DNA of 64,000 bases from positions 1-64,000 of the forward strand of contig VEQG01000001.1 in assembly GCA_018883345.1 (NCBI GenBank). Reading direction: 5' to 3'. This DNA is from Candidatus Nanopelagicaceae bacterium. GTDB lineage: Bacteria > Actinomycetota > Actinomycetes > Nanopelagicales > Nanopelagicaceae. Both the position numbers and the translations under genes were made by a program. Each line of letters begins with the position of its first letter. The stretch's first letter is position 1. The notes beneath the pieces were generated by a model. It searched no databases and was not told the origin of the DNA. It worked only from the letters and a program-made list of their open reading frames with translations. Below, one piece after another: positions 21,737-32,511 of this stretch.

Positions 21737-23980
21737 ATGTCCAGCGATCAGATAGATCCGTTATTAAATGGCTTAAATCCGCAGCAAGCAGCTGCGGTAA
21801 TCCATAGTGGAACGCCATTGTTAGTTGTCGCTGGTGCAGGCTCCGGAAAAACTCGCGTCTTAACACGGCGAATCGCATATTTAATGGCACGCCGGAATGT
21901 TCGACCTTTTGAAATTTTAGCAATTACCTTTACCAATAAAGCTGCTGGTGAGATGAAAGAGCGAGTAGCCGAGTTGGTTGGACCAATAGCAAAGTCCATG
22001 TGGGTCTCTACTTTCCACTCGGCCTGCGTTCGAATTCTTAGAATTGAAGCGCATCGTTTGGGGTATTCAAATAATTTCACCATTTACGATAGCGCAGACT
22101 CTCAAAAACTAATTGCTTTAGTTTGTAAAGATTTAAATCTTGATTCAAAGCGATATCCGCCTCGTCAATTTGCTTCAACAATTTCAAATGCAAAGAATGA
22201 GTTGCTTGGGCCAGCGGATTATTTAAATTCAACCAGCAATCAATACGAACAGATTTGCGCAGATGTATATTCGCTTTACCAGAAGCGTTTGGGCCAAGCC
22301 AATGCGATGGATTTTGACGATTTGATCATGAAAACAGTAGAAGCGGTCCAGCGCTTTCCAGAGGTAAAGGCACGACTTCGCTCACGATTTAGACATATTT
22401 TGGTTGATGAATATCAAGATACAAATCATGCGCAATACATGTTAGTAAAAGAATTAGTCGGTAAAGACGAAGAAGGAATTCCGGCGGCCGAACTTTGTGT
22501 AGTAGGCGATGCTGATCAATCAATATACGGATTCCGCGGTGCCACCATCCGTAATATCTTGCAATTTGAATTGGATTATTTAGATGCCGAAACGATTTTG
22601 CTAGAGCAGAATTACCGCTCAACTCAGAACATTCTTAGCGCCGCAAATTCGGTCATCGAACAGAATCGAGATCGAAAAGCCAAGAATTTATGGTCAGAAG
22701 CAGGCGCGGGATCAGCATTGGTTGGGTATGTAGCTGAAAGCGAACATGATGAGGCTGAATTCATCTCAGGAGAGATCAAAAAGTTGTCGCAAGATGGCAT
22801 CTCTAAATACGGAGATACCGCCATTTTCTATCGAACCAATGCCCAATCTCGCGTTTTTGAAGAAGTCTTTATGCGCGCGGGCTTACCTTACAAAGTTGTA
22901 GGTGGCGTTAGATTCTACGAACGCCGAGAGATTAAAGACTTCATCGCGTATCTAAAAGTCCTAGTCAATTTAGAGGATGAGGTATCGCTTCGCCGCATCA
23001 TTAATGTTCCTAAGAGAGGAATTGGCGATCGTGCGATCGAAACAATAGAGAGCGTTGCAAATTCTCGCGGCCTCTCTTTCTGGCAGGCGCTAAATGCTGT
23101 CGCAAATAGCTCCGACTTAGGAGGTAGAGCCACAGCATCGCTATCTAGCTTTGTTTCATTAATCCTTACGCTAAATGTCTTGGTGGAAGCGGATACCAAA
23201 CCTTCAACTATTCTCGAAGCGACTTTGGAACAATCTGGTCTTTTAGCAGAGCTGCAGAACAGCAATGATCCCCAAGACGAATCACGTGTTGAGAATTTAC
23301 AAGAACTAGTTGCGGTATCTATAGAGTATGAAGAGAAGCAAGTAGAAATCTTTAATGAAGAATCTTTGGAAGATTCTAAAATTTCACTTGGCGGTTTCTT
23401 GGAGCAGGTGGCTTTAGTTGCAGACTCTGATGAAATACCCGAAGGCGAAGATCATGGCGGTGTAATTACTATGATGACTTTGCATACCGCTAAGGGATTG
23501 GAATTTCCAACAGTCTTCTTAACAGGTATGGAAGATGGCATCTTCCCTCATAATCGCACATTAGGTGAGCGCGACGAATTAGAAGAAGAACGACGTCTTG
23601 CGTATGTTGGTTTGACCAGAGCGCAAGAGCGTTTGTATTTAACTCGCGCTGAATATAGAAGCGCTTGGGGCGCCCCTAATTACAATCCTGCTTCGAGATT
23701 CTTAGATGAGATTCCAGATAATTTAATTGAATGGCGCCAAAGAACATTTGCGCCTAAACCTAAATTTATTCAATCTGCGCCACCACCAAGAGCTACTGGT
23801 AAGAAAACTTCAACTACGATGACATTAAATATTGGCGATCGTGTGGCTCATGACACATTTGGATTAGGCACGGTTGTTAAGATTTCTGGAGAAGGCGATC
23901 GAACTGAAGCGACCATTAATTTCGGACAATTAGGAGAGAAGCGCTTACTGCTGCGCTATGCGCCGGTCGAGAAGCTCTAG
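21737..23980 (+). CDS. pcrA: ATP-dependent DNA helicase PcrA/UvrD
   Basis: Superfamily-1A 3'-5' helicase for repair and replication-fork maintenance. The 829-residue ORF in the track is over-extended across the divergent PIG-L gene; the ATG at 21737 (MSSDQIDPLLNGLNPQQAAAV) is the family start, giving 747 residues. Motifs in order: Q motif NPQQAAAV, Walker A GAGSGKT, ILVDEYQDTN, GDADQSIYGFRGA, QNYRS, MTLHTAKGLEFPTVFL, VGLTRAQERLYLT; a C-terminal Tudor-like RNAP-binding segment (IGDRVAHDTFGLGTVVKI) is also present. No Shine-Dalgarno. Confidence 0.95.
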   Translation: MSSDQIDPLLNGLNPQQAAAVIHSGTPLLVVAGAGSGKTRVLTRRIAYLMARRNVRPFEILAITFTNKAAGEMKERVAELVGPIAKSMWVSTFHSACVRILRIEAHRLGYSNNFTIYDSADSQKLIALVCKDLNLDSKRYPPRQFASTISNAKNELLGPADYLNSTSNQYEQICADVYSLYQKRLGQANAMDFDDLIMKTVEAVQRFPEVKARLRSRFRHILVDEYQDTNHAQYMLVKELVGKDEEGIPAAELCVVGDADQSIYGFRGATIRNILQFELDYLDAETILLEQNYRSTQNILSAANSVIEQNRDRKAKNLWSEAGAGSALVGYVAESEHDEAEFISGEIKKLSQDGISKYGDTAIFYRTNAQSRVFEEVFMRAGLPYKVVGGVRFYERREIKDFIAYLKVLVNLEDEVSLRRIINVPKRGIGDRAIETIESVANSRGLSFWQALNAVANSSDLGGRATASLSSFVSLILTLNVLVEADTKPSTILEATLEQSGLLAELQNSNDPQDESRVENLQELVAVSIEYEEKQVEIFNEESLEDSKISLGGFLEQVALVADSDEIPEGEDHGGVITMMTLHTAKGLEFPTVFLTGMEDGIFPHNRTLGERDELEEERRLAYVGLTRAQERLYLTRAEYRSAWGAPNYNPASRFLDEIPDNLIEWRQRTFAPKPKFIQSAPPPRATGKKTSTTMTLNIGDRVAHDTFGLGTVVKISGEGDRTEATINFGQLGEKRLLLRYAPVEKL

Positions 23981-23989
23981 TTTCACGAC

Positions 23990-23995
23990 TAATAT
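23990..23995 (+). promoter_or_regulatory. -10 element for leaderless sucC
   Basis: TAATAT, then 6 nt, then the GTG start; no Shine-Dalgarno. It lies in the 21-bp gap after pcrA. Best -10 match of the leaderless set. Confidence 0.6.
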
Positions 23996-24001
23996 TCACT
24001 C

Positions 24002-25165
24002 GTGGATTTATTTGAATATCAAGCTAGAGATTTATTTGAAAAGCATGGCGTTCCAGTATTAGCAGGCGCTGTTGCAACAACACCAGAAGAGGCTCATGCA
24101 GCTGCTGCGAAAATTGGTGGCAAAGTCGTCGTAAAGGCGCAAGTGAAAGTTGGCGGTCGCGGCAAAGCAGGCGGCGTCAAAGTTGCAGATAATGCAGATG
24201 ATGCAAAAGAGAAAGCTTCAGCAATTCTGGGAATGGATATCAAAGGCCACATCGTTCACAGAGTGATGATTGCGCAAGCAGCTCCAATTGCTGAAGAGTA
24301 TTACGTTTCAATTTTGCTAGATCGTTCAAATCGTCAGTATTTATGCATGGCATCTGTTGCCGGTGGAATGGATATCGAAGAAGTTGCACGTACTGCACCT
24401 GAAAAATTAGCAAAGGTGCCGGTATCAGCTGTTGCAGGTATTGATAGCGCTAAGGCAGCTGCAATTGTCGCACAAGCAAATTTCCCAGCTGAGATTGCAG
24501 CTGATGTTGCAAAAGTAATCGAACTTCTCTGGGGCGTCTTTACAAAAGAAGATGCCACTTTGGTGGAAGTTAACCCATTAGTGAAAACTGCAGATGGAAA
24601 AATTATCGCCCTGGATGGAAAAGTGACTTTGGATGACAATGCAGAATTTCGTCAACCAGATCATGAAGCGCTGATAGATAAATCAGCTGCGAATGCATTA
24701 GAAGAAGCGGCGAAAGCTAAAGGGCTTAATTACGTCAAACTCGAAGGCGAAGTTGGAATTATCGGAAACGGTGCTGGGCTAGTGATGTCTACATTAGATG
24801 TGGTTGCATACGCTGGCGAGAGGTTCGGAAATGTCCGCCCAGCTAACTTTTTAGATATCGGAGGCGGTGCTTCGGCAGAGGTGATGGCTGATGGTTTATC
24901 AATCATCCTTGGCGATAAAGATGTGAAGAGCGTTTTCGTAAATGTATTTGGTGGCATTACCGCGTGTGACGCGGTAGCAAATGGAATTGTAAAAGCGTTA
25001 GAAATTTTGGGATCCACCGCAACCAAACCAATTGTGGTTCGTTTAGATGGAAATAATGTTGCGGAAGGACGCCGAATTCTTAATGAAGCAGCGCATCCTT
25101 TGGTTCAGCAATTAGACACCATGGATGGCGCAGCTGCTCGAGCAGCAGAATTGGCGGCTAAGTAA
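24002..25165 (+). CDS. sucC: Succinyl-CoA ligase [ADP-forming] subunit beta
   Basis: Interconverts succinyl-CoA and succinate with nucleotide phosphorylation in the TCA cycle. 387 residues. ATP-grasp domain begins [19 protein letters not shown] with [16 protein letters not shown]; CoA-ligase domain has the conserved [11 protein letters not shown] and [13 protein letters not shown] start preceded by a leaderless-type -10. Directly followed by sucD with no spacer. Confidence 0.97.
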   Translation: MDLFEYQARDLFEKHGVPVLAGAVATTPEEAHAAAAKIGGKVVVKAQVKVGGRGKAGGVKVADNADDAKEKASAILGMDIKGHIVHRVMIAQAAPIAEEYYVSILLDRSNRQYLCMASVAGGMDIEEVARTAPEKLAKVPVSAVAGIDSAKAAAIVAQANFPAEIAADVAKVIELLWGVFTKEDATLVEVNPLVKTADGKIIALDGKVTLDDNAEFRQPDHEALIDKSAANALEEAAKAKGLNYVKLEGEVGIIGNGAGLVMSTLDVVAYAGERFGNVRPANFLDIGGGASAEVMADGLSIILGDKDVKSVFVNVFGGITACDAVANGIVKALEILGSTATKPIVVRLDGNNVAEGRRILNEAAHPLVQQLDTMDGAAARAAELAAK

Positions 25166-26047
25166 ATGGCAATCTTTATAAATTCAGAGAGCAAAGTAAT
25201 TGTTCAAGGCATGACTGGTTCCGAAGGAACTAAGCACACCAAGCGCATGTTAAAAGCTGGCACCAATATTGTTGGTGGAGTAACGCCGGGTAAAGGTGGT
25301 CAAAGCGTTGACATGGATGGCAAAGCGCTGCCAGTTTTCAACACTGTTGCTGAAGCGATGGCAGCGACAGGTGCAAATGTCTCAGTGGTATTCGTACCAC
25401 CTAAATTTGCAAAGGCTGCGGTAATTGATGCCATTGATGCCAAGATGCCATTAGTTGTGGTTATTACTGAAGGTATTCCAGTTCATGATTCTGCATATTT
25501 CTATACTTATGCAGCAGAAAAGGGAAGCACCAGACTTGTTGGACCAAATTGTCCAGGTGTAATTAGCCCAGGCCTTTCTAATGTTGGAATTATTCCTGCA
25601 GATATCACTGGCAGTGGACCAATTGGTCTTGTTTCAAAATCCGGCACATTGACTTACCAATTAATGTACGAACTTCGCGATATTGGATTTACAACTGCAG
25701 TTGGTATTGGTGGCGACCCAGTAATTGGCACCACTCATATTGATTGCCTAAAAGCCTTCCAAGATGATCCAGATACCAAAGCAATTGTCATGATTGGCGA
25801 AATTGGTGGCGATGCTGAAGAACGTGCAGCAGCTTTTATTAAAGAGTACGTGACAAAACCAGTGGTTGGTTATGTTGCTGGATTCACTGCACCAGAAGGA
25901 AAAACCATGGGCCATGCCGGTGCGATTGTCTCTGGAAGTTCTGGCACTGCGCAGGCTAAGAAAGATGCCCTAGAAGCAGCTGGAGTAAAGGTCGGCAAAA
26001 CGCCGTCAGAAACGGCAAATCTACTGCGCCAAGTAATGGGTCGCTAA
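25166..26047 (+). CDS. sucD: Succinyl-CoA ligase [ADP-forming] subunit alpha
   Basis: 293 residues, normal length. CoA-binding Rossmann domain ([24 protein letters not shown]), [11 protein letters not shown], and the phospho-histidine loop [10 protein letters not shown]. Its ATG follows the sucC stop immediately. Its own stop codon TAA forms the first half of a TAAGGT -10 box for the next gene. Confidence 0.97.
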   Translation: MAIFINSESKVIVQGMTGSEGTKHTKRMLKAGTNIVGGVTPGKGGQSVDMDGKALPVFNTVAEAMAATGANVSVVFVPPKFAKAAVIDAIDAKMPLVVVITEGIPVHDSAYFYTYAAEKGSTRLVGPNCPGVISPGLSNVGIIPADITGSGPIGLVSKSGTLTYQLMYELRDIGFTTAVGIGGDPVIGTTHIDCLKAFQDDPDTKAIVMIGEIGGDAEERAAAFIKEYVTKPVVGYVAGFTAPEGKTMGHAGAIVSGSSGTAQAKKDALEAAGVKVGKTPSETANLLRQVMGR

Positions 26048-26050
26048 GGT
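26045..26050 (+). promoter_or_regulatory. -10 element for leaderless DUF6350 gene, fused to sucD stop
   Basis: TAAGGT, 7 nt, GTG. The TAA is the sucD stop codon. No Shine-Dalgarno precedes the GTG. Confidence 0.45.
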
Positions 26051-26057
26051 TGGTTGC

Positions 26058-27107
26058 GTGTTCGTAATTGCGCTCACGCAAAGCATCCGCAGCGTTCTAT
26101 TTACCTTAATTCCCGCTGGAATCATTACTTTTTTAGCTTGGGCGATTGCTGGAAGTGCATATGCAAGCACGACCGATCCATTTAGGGGTGCAACCTGGAT
26201 TTTTCTCGGGGCACATGCGGTGCCATTTCATATACATATTCCGCCAAGTGGTGTTGAAGGTTGGTTTACCTATTTACCGTTAGGTGCAATGGCGCTACCT
26301 GCAATCGGTATCGCAAATGGTGCTCGTAAAACCTTAGATCGAACCAATAGCGATATCTCCGTTTGGTTATTTTCTACTTGCTATGTTGCTTTAATTACTC
26401 TGCTCTCATTACTTTCTTCTAATTACGACATTTATATCTCTTGGTACTGGGCCTTGCTTTTCTCAACCCCTTTTGTCTTTGCTGTTTCATTCTTTAGTAT
26501 CAATCAGTTTAGGTTTACTCAATCCATTGTTTATTTAGTAAAAATTTGGTCGGTCCTGCTTGGTTTTGCGGCTATCGCAATGGGAATTTCGCTGTTAATT
26601 AACTTAAGGACAGTACATCAACTAACAACGGTTCTGCAGCCCGGTTTTATTGGTGGAATACTGCTATTGCTTTTGACGATTCTCTATATTCCCAATTTCC
26701 TAATCTCCACAGTTGCTTATTTGACTGGAGCTGGTTTTGCAATTGGCAGAGACACTTTGATTTCACCGCTCACATTTGAATTAGGAAAGATTCCAGCATT
26801 ACCAATTCTTGGGGCATTACCAACCGGACGCCACCCGCTCTATTTAGTAGCTGCTTTATTAGTCGTGGCACTCGGCGGGCTATTGGCAATTTGGACGATA
26901 GATAAAGGACATCTGGTACTGCGTCAGACAATCGCACTCTTCATTATCAGTACCTTTGTGGTTGCCTACTTAGGTTCCGGCTCATTAATAACTTACGAAC
27001 TCGGGACTGTTGGCCCTTCACTTTGGAAATTCCCATTGCTGATTTCAGCTGAATTCTTACTTGGAGTTGGCCTGGTGAGATTACTTCCGCTAATCGGTAG
27101 AAAATGA
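26058..27107 (+). CDS. DUF6350-type polytopic membrane protein
   Basis: 349 residues with about nine hydrophobic segments and few charged loops. I recognise it mainly by position: actinobacteria carry a DUF6350 membrane protein between sucD and purN. Function is not established to my knowledge. GTG start; overlaps purN by 4 bp (ATGA), so it is coupled to the purine genes downstream. Confidence 0.72.
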   Translation: MFVIALTQSIRSVLFTLIPAGIITFLAWAIAGSAYASTTDPFRGATWIFLGAHAVPFHIHIPPSGVEGWFTYLPLGAMALPAIGIANGARKTLDRTNSDISVWLFSTCYVALITLLSLLSSNYDIYISWYWALLFSTPFVFAVSFFSINQFRFTQSIVYLVKIWSVLLGFAAIAMGISLLINLRTVHQLTTVLQPGFIGGILLLLLTILYIPNFLISTVAYLTGAGFAIGRDTLISPLTFELGKIPALPILGALPTGRHPLYLVAALLVVALGGLLAIWTIDKGHLVLRQTIALFIISTFVVAYLGSGSLITYELGTVGPSLWKFPLLISAEFLLGVGLVRLLPLIGRK

Positions 27108-27640
27108 AGCTATTACTACTCGCTTCTGGAAGTGGCTCACTAGCTCAAGCGGTAATTGATGCCGGGTTTGAAGTTTCGGCTGTAGTAAGCGATAACCCAA
27201 ATGCCGGAGTTCTAAAGCGCGCTACCGCCGCTGGAGTTGAGAGCAAAGTTATCGCATTTTCAAACCCACGTGAAAAATGGAATGCAGCATTAATAGATTA
27301 CGTATCATCTAAAGACCCTGACTTAGTAGTAAGTGTTGGCTTCATGAGGATCTTAAGTGCTGATTTTCTAGACAAATTCAAAGTCATAAATTCTCATCCA
27401 GCGCTATTGCCAAAGTTTCCTGGTGCACATGCCGTGCGTGATGCAATCGATGCAGGAGTTTCCGAAACTGGTTGCACCGTGCATTGGGTTGATGAGGGAG
27501 TAGACACGGGAGAGATAATCGCGCAAACAAAGGTGGAAATTGAAGCTGGCGACGATGAAGCAACTCTCCATGAACGCATTAAGATTGTGGAGCGCAACTT
27601 GATAGTTAAAACTTTAGGCGAACTGGAAGACAGATTATGA
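27104..27640 (+). CDS. purN: Phosphoribosylglycinamide formyltransferase
   Basis: Transfers formyl from 10-formyl-THF to GAR in purine synthesis. 178 residues, at the short end (190-215 is usual). Active-site segments are present: [34 protein letters not shown]. The N-terminal substrate loop reads [16 protein letters not shown], a variant of the usual SGxGSNLQALI. Overlaps both neighbours by 4 bp. Confidence 0.92.
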   Translation: MKLLLLASGSGSLAQAVIDAGFEVSAVVSDNPNAGVLKRATAAGVESKVIAFSNPREKWNAALIDYVSSKDPDLVVSVGFMRILSADFLDKFKVINSHPALLPKFPGAHAVRDAIDAGVSETGCTVHWVDEGVDTGEIIAQTKVEIEAGDDEATLHERIKIVERNLIVKTLGELEDRL

Positions 27641-29175
27641 GCGAACGCAAAACTATCCGAAGAGCCCTAGTAAGCGTTTATGACAAAAGTCGTTTGGTAG
27701 AAATTGGAAATGCGCTGCAAGCAGCCGGTGTAGAGATACTTTCAACTGGATCCACTTGTAAGACGCTTCTAGATAATGGCATCAAAGTCACTGAAGTTTC
27801 GGAATACACCGGTTTTCCCGAAATCATGGGCGGTCGGGTAAAGACTTTGCATCCTCGCATTCACTCTGGAATTCTGGCGGATCAGAACAATCCAGATCAT
27901 CTTGAAAAAATCGCAGAATTAGATATCGCCCCTTTTGATTTAGTGATCATCAATCTTTATCCATTTGCGGCAACAATTGCATCGGGTGCAGATTATGCAG
28001 AGTGCATCGAACAGATTGATATTGGCGGACCTTCAATGCTTCGTGGGGCGGCAAAGAACCATGGCTCAGTTGCAGTGCTCTCTTCCACGGACCAGTACGA
28101 CCAGCTCCTGGCCGCGCTAAAAAATGGTGGATTTACCTTGGCAGAACGTAAGAAGCTAGCAATCGAAGTTTTCCGAACTACTGCCGAATATGACGCAACT
28201 ATTGCGATGTGGCTAAATCAAGAAGAGGGTTTCTTTCCAGAATGGATTGCTGGAGTTTGGCGAAAGCGCGCCACTTTGCGCTACGGCGAAAATCCACATC
28301 AAGCCGGTGTTGTATATGCAAGTAATTTTCCAGGCATCGTGAGCGCTACGCAATTACATGGTAAAGAGATGAGTTTTAATAACTACACCGACGCGGATGC
28401 AGCGTTACGTGCAGCTTATGATCATAAAGAGCCAGCAGTAGCAATTATCAAACATGCCAACCCTTGTGGAATTGCAATTGGTAAAGATATTGCTAGCGCT
28501 TATATTGCAGCTCATCAATGCGACCCAGTATCGGCATTTGGCGGAGTAGTTGCTGCCAATCGCACCGTCACAAAAGAGATGGCACTACCACTATCAGAAA
28601 TTTTTACTGAAGTTATCGTGGCACCTGGCTATGAAGACGAAGCTTTAGAAATTCTTAAACAGAAAGCGAATATTAGAATTCTGAGCACCGAACTTAGTAG
28701 TTATGGGCCGTTGGAACCTCGTTCAATATCTGGTGGCTTACTTGTACAAACTGCAGATTTGATTAATGCAGAGGGAGATAATCCAAAGAATTGGAAACAA
28801 GTTTCTGGAGATTTGGTAACGTCTGAAATTCTTGCTGATTTGGAATTTGCATGGCGCGCAGTTAGGGCAGTTAAAAGCAATGCGATTCTGCTTGCAAAAA
28901 ATGGTGCCGCAGTTGGTGTTGGAATGGGGCAGGTAAATCGAGTCGATTCTGCCAAACTCTCGGTTGCGCGAGCTGGAGACAGGGCTAGAGGTTCGGTGGC
29001 TGCAAGTGATGCATTCTTCCCATTTGCCGATGGCCTCGAGATTTTAATTAATAGTGGTATCACTGCAGTGGTTTCACCTGGTGGATCCATGCGCGATGAA
29101 GAGGTTATTGCCGCAGCAAAAGCTGCGAATATCGCCCTATTTTTCACCGGAACTCGCCATTTCTCGCACTCGTAA
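27637..29175 (+). CDS. purH: Bifunctional AICAR transformylase / IMP cyclohydrolase
   Basis: Last two steps of IMP synthesis. 512 residues. N-terminal IMP cyclohydrolase (MGS-like) domain begins [17 protein letters not shown], with [17 protein letters not shown]-terminal transformylase domain has [11 protein letters not shown] and the catalytic KHANPCGIA. Starts inside the purN stop. Its product feeds guaB in this window. Followed by folD, which supplies the formyl donor. Confidence 0.97.
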   Translation: MSERKTIRRALVSVYDKSRLVEIGNALQAAGVEILSTGSTCKTLLDNGIKVTEVSEYTGFPEIMGGRVKTLHPRIHSGILADQNNPDHLEKIAELDIAPFDLVIINLYPFAATIASGADYAECIEQIDIGGPSMLRGAAKNHGSVAVLSSTDQYDQLLAALKNGGFTLAERKKLAIEVFRTTAEYDATIAMWLNQEEGFFPEWIAGVWRKRATLRYGENPHQAGVVYASNFPGIVSATQLHGKEMSFNNYTDADAALRAAYDHKEPAVAIIKHANPCGIAIGKDIASAYIAAHQCDPVSAFGGVVAANRTVTKEMALPLSEIFTEVIVAPGYEDEALEILKQKANIRILSTELSSYGPLEPRSISGGLLVQTADLINAEGDNPKNWKQVSGDLVTSEILADLEFAWRAVRAVKSNAILLAKNGAAVGVGMGQVNRVDSAKLSVARAGDRARGSVAASDAFFPFADGLEILINSGITAVVSPGGSMRDEEVIAAAKAANIALFFTGTRHFSHS

Positions 29176-29176
29176 T

Positions 29177-29182
29177 TAAGAT
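29177..29182 (+). promoter_or_regulatory. -10 element for leaderless folD
   Basis: TAAGAT, 7 nt, ATG; lies 1 bp after the purH stop. No Shine-Dalgarno before folD. Confidence 0.5.
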
Positions 29183-29189
29183 CGCGCAT

Positions 29190-30050
29190 ATGACAGCACA
29201 AATTCTTGATGGCAAAGCCTTCGCGAAAAAAATCAAAGAAGATTTAGCAGTCGAAGTAACCGCACTTAAAGCTCGCGGAATTACTCCTGGACTCGGAACA
29301 ATTTTGGTAGGTGATGATCCTGGTTCTCGCCAATATGTTGGCGGAAAGCATAAGGATTGCTCGGAAGTTGGAGTCAATTCAATTCGTATCGACCTACCTG
29401 GCACTGCAACACAAGCGGATGTACTAGCTGCGGTTAAAGACATGAACAATAATCCTGATTGCACGGGTTACATTGTGCAGTTGCCATTACCTAAGGATGT
29501 GAATACTCAAGCGATTCTTGAAGCCATCGATCCAGAGAAAGATGCTGATGGTTTACACCCTATGAACTTAGGTCGCTTAACCGCTGGATTTGATGGTACT
29601 TTGCCATGTACTCCACGTGGCATCGTTGAATTACTTCATCACTACAAGATTCCAGTTAAAGGTGCCGAAGTCACGATAGTAGGTCGCGGTTTAACTGTTG
29701 GTCGCCCACTAAGTTTGCTTCTTAACCGCCGCGAAGAAAATGCCACAGTTAATTTAGTTCACACTGGTACTAAAGTGATCAAGGATCACACATTAACTGC
29801 CGACATTATTGTGGTGGCGGTCGGAGTTGGCCATTTCTTAACGCCAGATATGGTCAGCCCTGGTGCAGTTGTTATTGATGTTGGTGTTTCAAGAAATGAA
29901 AACGGAATTCAAGGCGATGTGCATCCAGATGTGGCAAATGTTGCTGGGTGGATCTCGCCAAATCCAGGTGGAGTGGGTCCTTTAACTAGAGCAATGTTGG
30001 TAAAAAACGTTGTGGATTCTGCAACTAGACAATCTAGAAACTCCCGATAA
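29190..30050 (+). CDS. folD: Methylenetetrahydrofolate dehydrogenase / cyclohydrolase
   Basis: Bifunctional enzyme making 10-formyl-THF. 286 residues. Conserved [14 protein letters not shown] (catalytic Lys), [20 protein letters not shown], and the NADP loop [14 protein letters not shown] (GRSxxVGxP family motif, here with Gly for Ser) are visible; the end has [12 protein letters not shown]. The 10-formyl-THF is used by purN and purH just upstream. Confidence 0.96.
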   Translation: MTAQILDGKAFAKKIKEDLAVEVTALKARGITPGLGTILVGDDPGSRQYVGGKHKDCSEVGVNSIRIDLPGTATQADVLAAVKDMNNNPDCTGYIVQLPLPKDVNTQAILEAIDPEKDADGLHPMNLGRLTAGFDGTLPCTPRGIVELLHHYKIPVKGAEVTIVGRGLTVGRPLSLLLNRREENATVNLVHTGTKVIKDHTLTADIIVVAVGVGHFLTPDMVSPGAVVIDVGVSRNENGIQGDVHPDVANVAGWISPNPGGVGPLTRAMLVKNVVDSATRQSRNSR

Positions 30051-30063
30051 TTTACATATTCAA

Positions 30064-30270
30064 ATGATCTCTCAGCGCCTCTTAAATTTTGCAGCTGCAA
30101 TTGGGGTGTTACTTGGTGCGATCGGACTTGTTCGTACTGGTGCAATAGTGGTGGGCGCTGCGATTGCGCTCACAGGTGTGAGGCAAGAGCGTCGAATTGA
30201 GCGTTATTTGCCACTTGCGATAGGAGTAGCGCTCATCGCCGTGGCAATTGTGCTTCCGCACGGGCGATAG
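30064..30270 (+). CDS. Small two-helix membrane protein, DUF3017-like
   Basis: 68 residues if started at the ATG at 30064; the ORF track's 86-residue version extends back into folD. Two hydrophobic segments (about 8-38 and 48-65) flank a charged loop (RQERRIERY). Actinobacteria often carry a DUF3017 membrane protein between folD and mdh, and position and topology fit; sequence alone would not prove it. Function unknown. Confidence 0.6.
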   Translation: MISQRLLNFAAAIGVLLGAIGLVRTGAIVVGAAIALTGVRQERRIERYLPLAIGVALIAVAIVLPHGR

Positions 30271-30291
30271 AATTATCTTGACGTCAAGATA
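30268..30291 (+). promoter_or_regulatory. mdh-icd promoter with an 18-bp palindromic operator
   Basis: A strong -10 (TAGAAT, 30268-30273, overlapping the end of the upstream gene) is followed at once by the perfect 18-bp palindrome TATCTTGACGTCAAGATA (30274-30291), which would cover the transcription start. This is the classic layout of a repressor operator. The palindrome is of the size and style bound by MarR-family dimers. Confidence 0.7.
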
Positions 30292-30313
30292 CTCTTAATT
30301 AAACGGGGAAGAT

Positions 30314-31264
30314 ATGCCAGGAAAAGTAACCGTCGTAGGAGCTGGTTTTTACGGCTCAACCACCGCAATGCGATTAGCTGAATACAACATCTTCGATACC
30401 GTTGTATTAACAGATATTCTCGAAGGCAAGCCAGAAGGTCTTGCACTTGATATGAATCAATCGCGATCAATCGAAGGTTTTGAAACAAAAGTAATTGGTG
30501 CAACTACAACTGCGGATGGTGCAGGTTACGAAGCGACTGCAAATTCTGATGTAGTAGTAATAACGGCAGGTCTTCCACGCAAACCGGGCATGAGTCGTAT
30601 GGATTTAATTGGTGTTAATGCCGGCATCGTTCGCGGCGTTGCTGAGAACATTGCAAAGCATTCACCAAATGCAGTGATTATTGTGGTTTCGAATCCACTA
30701 GATGAAATGACTGCGCTTACTCAGATTGCATCTGCGTTCCCACATAATCGAGTGATGGGGCAAGCAGGAATGCTTGATACTGCGCGTTTTACAAATTTTG
30801 TTGCCGAGAAGTTAGGCGTTCCAGTATCAAGCGTTGAAACTTTGACTCTAGGTTCGCACGGCGAAACCATGGTTCCAGTTCCATCTCGATGCAAAGTAAA
30901 TGGTGCGCCGCTTACAGATAAGTTATCTGCAGAAGAGATAGAAGAGTTAGTTGTTCGCACTCGCAACGGAGGAGCGGAAGTGGTTGCACTTCTCAAGACA
31001 GGCTCTGCCTACTACGCGCCATCTGCAGCCGCGGCGCGTATGGCAAAGGCAGTTATCGAAGATTCTGGCGCAGTAATGCCAGTATGCGCATGGGTTGATG
31101 GCGAATACGGCATTAAGGGTGTTTATCTTGGTGTGGAAGCAGAAATTGGCCGCACCGGAGTAAAGAAAGTTGTTGAAACTAAGTTAACTGATTCAGAGCT
31201 CGCACTTCTTAAGGAAGCAGCAGAAGCAGTTCGCGCTAAACAAGCCGATGTTAAAGGGATGTAA
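30314..31264 (+). CDS. mdh: Malate dehydrogenase (LDH-like type)
   Basis: Oxidises malate to oxaloacetate with NAD. 316 residues. NAD fold GAGFYGSTTAMRL with Asp in VVLTDILEGK (NAD preference), GLPRKPGMSRMDL substrate loop with Arg, VSNPLDEMT, and catalytic His in TLGSHGETMVPVPS. GGGGAAGAT precedes the ATG. Forms an operon with icd 12 bp downstream, behind the palindromic operator. Confidence 0.95.
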   Translation: MPGKVTVVGAGFYGSTTAMRLAEYNIFDTVVLTDILEGKPEGLALDMNQSRSIEGFETKVIGATTTADGAGYEATANSDVVVITAGLPRKPGMSRMDLIGVNAGIVRGVAENIAKHSPNAVIIVVSNPLDEMTALTQIASAFPHNRVMGQAGMLDTARFTNFVAEKLGVPVSSVETLTLGSHGETMVPVPSRCKVNGAPLTDKLSAEEIEELVVRTRNGGAEVVALLKTGSAYYAPSAAAARMAKAVIEDSGAVMPVCAWVDGEYGIKGVYLGVEAEIGRTGVKKVVETKLTDSELALLKEAAEAVRAKQADVKGM

Positions 31265-31276
31265 AGGGATAGCTAT

Positions 31277-32491
31277 ATGACAAAAATCAAAGTAGAAGGA
31301 ACAGTTGTAGAGCTTGATGGCGATGAAATGACTCGCATCATGTGGCAGTTCATCAAAGATTCTTTAATTCTGCCTTATTTAGATGTAAATCTAGAGTATT
31401 ACGACCTAGGCATGGAACACCGCGATGCAACCGATGATCAGGTAACAATCGATGCAGCAAAGGCAATTCAGAAGCATGGCGTAGGTATTAAATGCGCAAC
31501 TATCACTCCTGATGAAGCTCGCGTTGAAGAGTTTGGTCTTAAAAAGATGTGGAAGTCTCCAAACGGAACTATTCGCAACATTCTAGGTGGCGTTATTTTT
31601 CGCGAACCAATCATCATCTCTAATGTGCCACGTCTAGTTCCGCATTGGACTAAGCCAATCGTCATCGGTCGTCACGCATTTGGTGATCAGTACCGTGCGA
31701 CTGATATCAAAGTTCCTGGTCCAGGAAAGTTGACGCTTTCATATGTACCAGAAGGTGGCGGCGAGCCAATGAATCTTGAAGTATTTGATTTCAAATCCTC
31801 AGGTGTCGCGATGGCTATGTACAACGTAGACGATTCAATTCGTGATTTTGCTCGAGCATCACTTAACTATGGATTACTTCGTAAATACCCAGTCTATCTT
31901 TCGACTAAAAACACGATCTTGAAAGCTTACGATGGTCGTTTCAAAGATATCTTCCAAGAGATTTATGATGCTGAATTTAAATCTCAATTCGAAGCGCTTG
32001 ACATTTGGTACGAACACCGTTTGATTGATGACATGGTTGCCATGTCACTTCGAATGGAAGGTGGCTATGTCTGGGCATGCAAAAACTATGATGGAGATGT
32101 GCAATCAGATACGGTGGCACAAGGTTATGGTTCATTAGGTTTGATGACTTCTGTTTTGATGACTCCAGATGGAAAAGTTTGTGAAGCTGAAGCGGCGCAC
32201 GGAACTGTTACTCGTCACTATCGCGATCATCAAGCGGGCAAGAAGACTTCCACAAATCCGATTGCATCGATTTTTGCTTGGACCCAAGGCTTAGCCCACC
32301 GCGCGAAACTAGATAACAATCCAGAGCTAGCTAAGTTCTGCGCAACATTAGAGCGAGTTTGTATCGAAACTGTTGAACAAGGAAAGATGACTAAGGACTT
32401 AGCGCTATTAATCAGCAATGATGCACCTTGGCAAACCACGGAAGAGTTCCTTGCCTCAATCGATGAAAACTTAAAGAAAGCTATGGCTTAA
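31277..32491 (+). CDS. icd: NADP-dependent isocitrate dehydrogenase (homodimeric type)
   Basis: Converts isocitrate to 2-oxoglutarate. 404 residues, the eukaryote-like type II dimeric class. Signatures: [48 protein letters not shown], and [19 protein letters not shown] with [12 protein letters not shown] near the C-terminus. AAAGGGATA precedes the ATG. Cotranscribed with mdh. Confidence 0.96.
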   Translation: MTKIKVEGTVVELDGDEMTRIMWQFIKDSLILPYLDVNLEYYDLGMEHRDATDDQVTIDAAKAIQKHGVGIKCATITPDEARVEEFGLKKMWKSPNGTIRNILGGVIFREPIIISNVPRLVPHWTKPIVIGRHAFGDQYRATDIKVPGPGKLTLSYVPEGGGEPMNLEVFDFKSSGVAMAMYNVDDSIRDFARASLNYGLLRKYPVYLSTKNTILKAYDGRFKDIFQEIYDAEFKSQFEALDIWYEHRLIDDMVAMSLRMEGGYVWACKNYDGDVQSDTVAQGYGSLGLMTSVLMTPDGKVCEAEAAHGTVTRHYRDHQAGKKTSTNPIASIFAWTQGLAHRAKLDNNPELAKFCATLERVCIETVEQGKMTKDLALLISNDAPWQTTEEFLASIDENLKKAMA

Positions 32492-32511
32492 ACAGCCAGA
32501 AAAGCTTACTT

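Noticed and set aside
30248-30253. TTGTGC as a -35 box for mdh
   Set aside because: Spacing to the TAGAAT -10 is only 14 nt, too short for a normal promoter.
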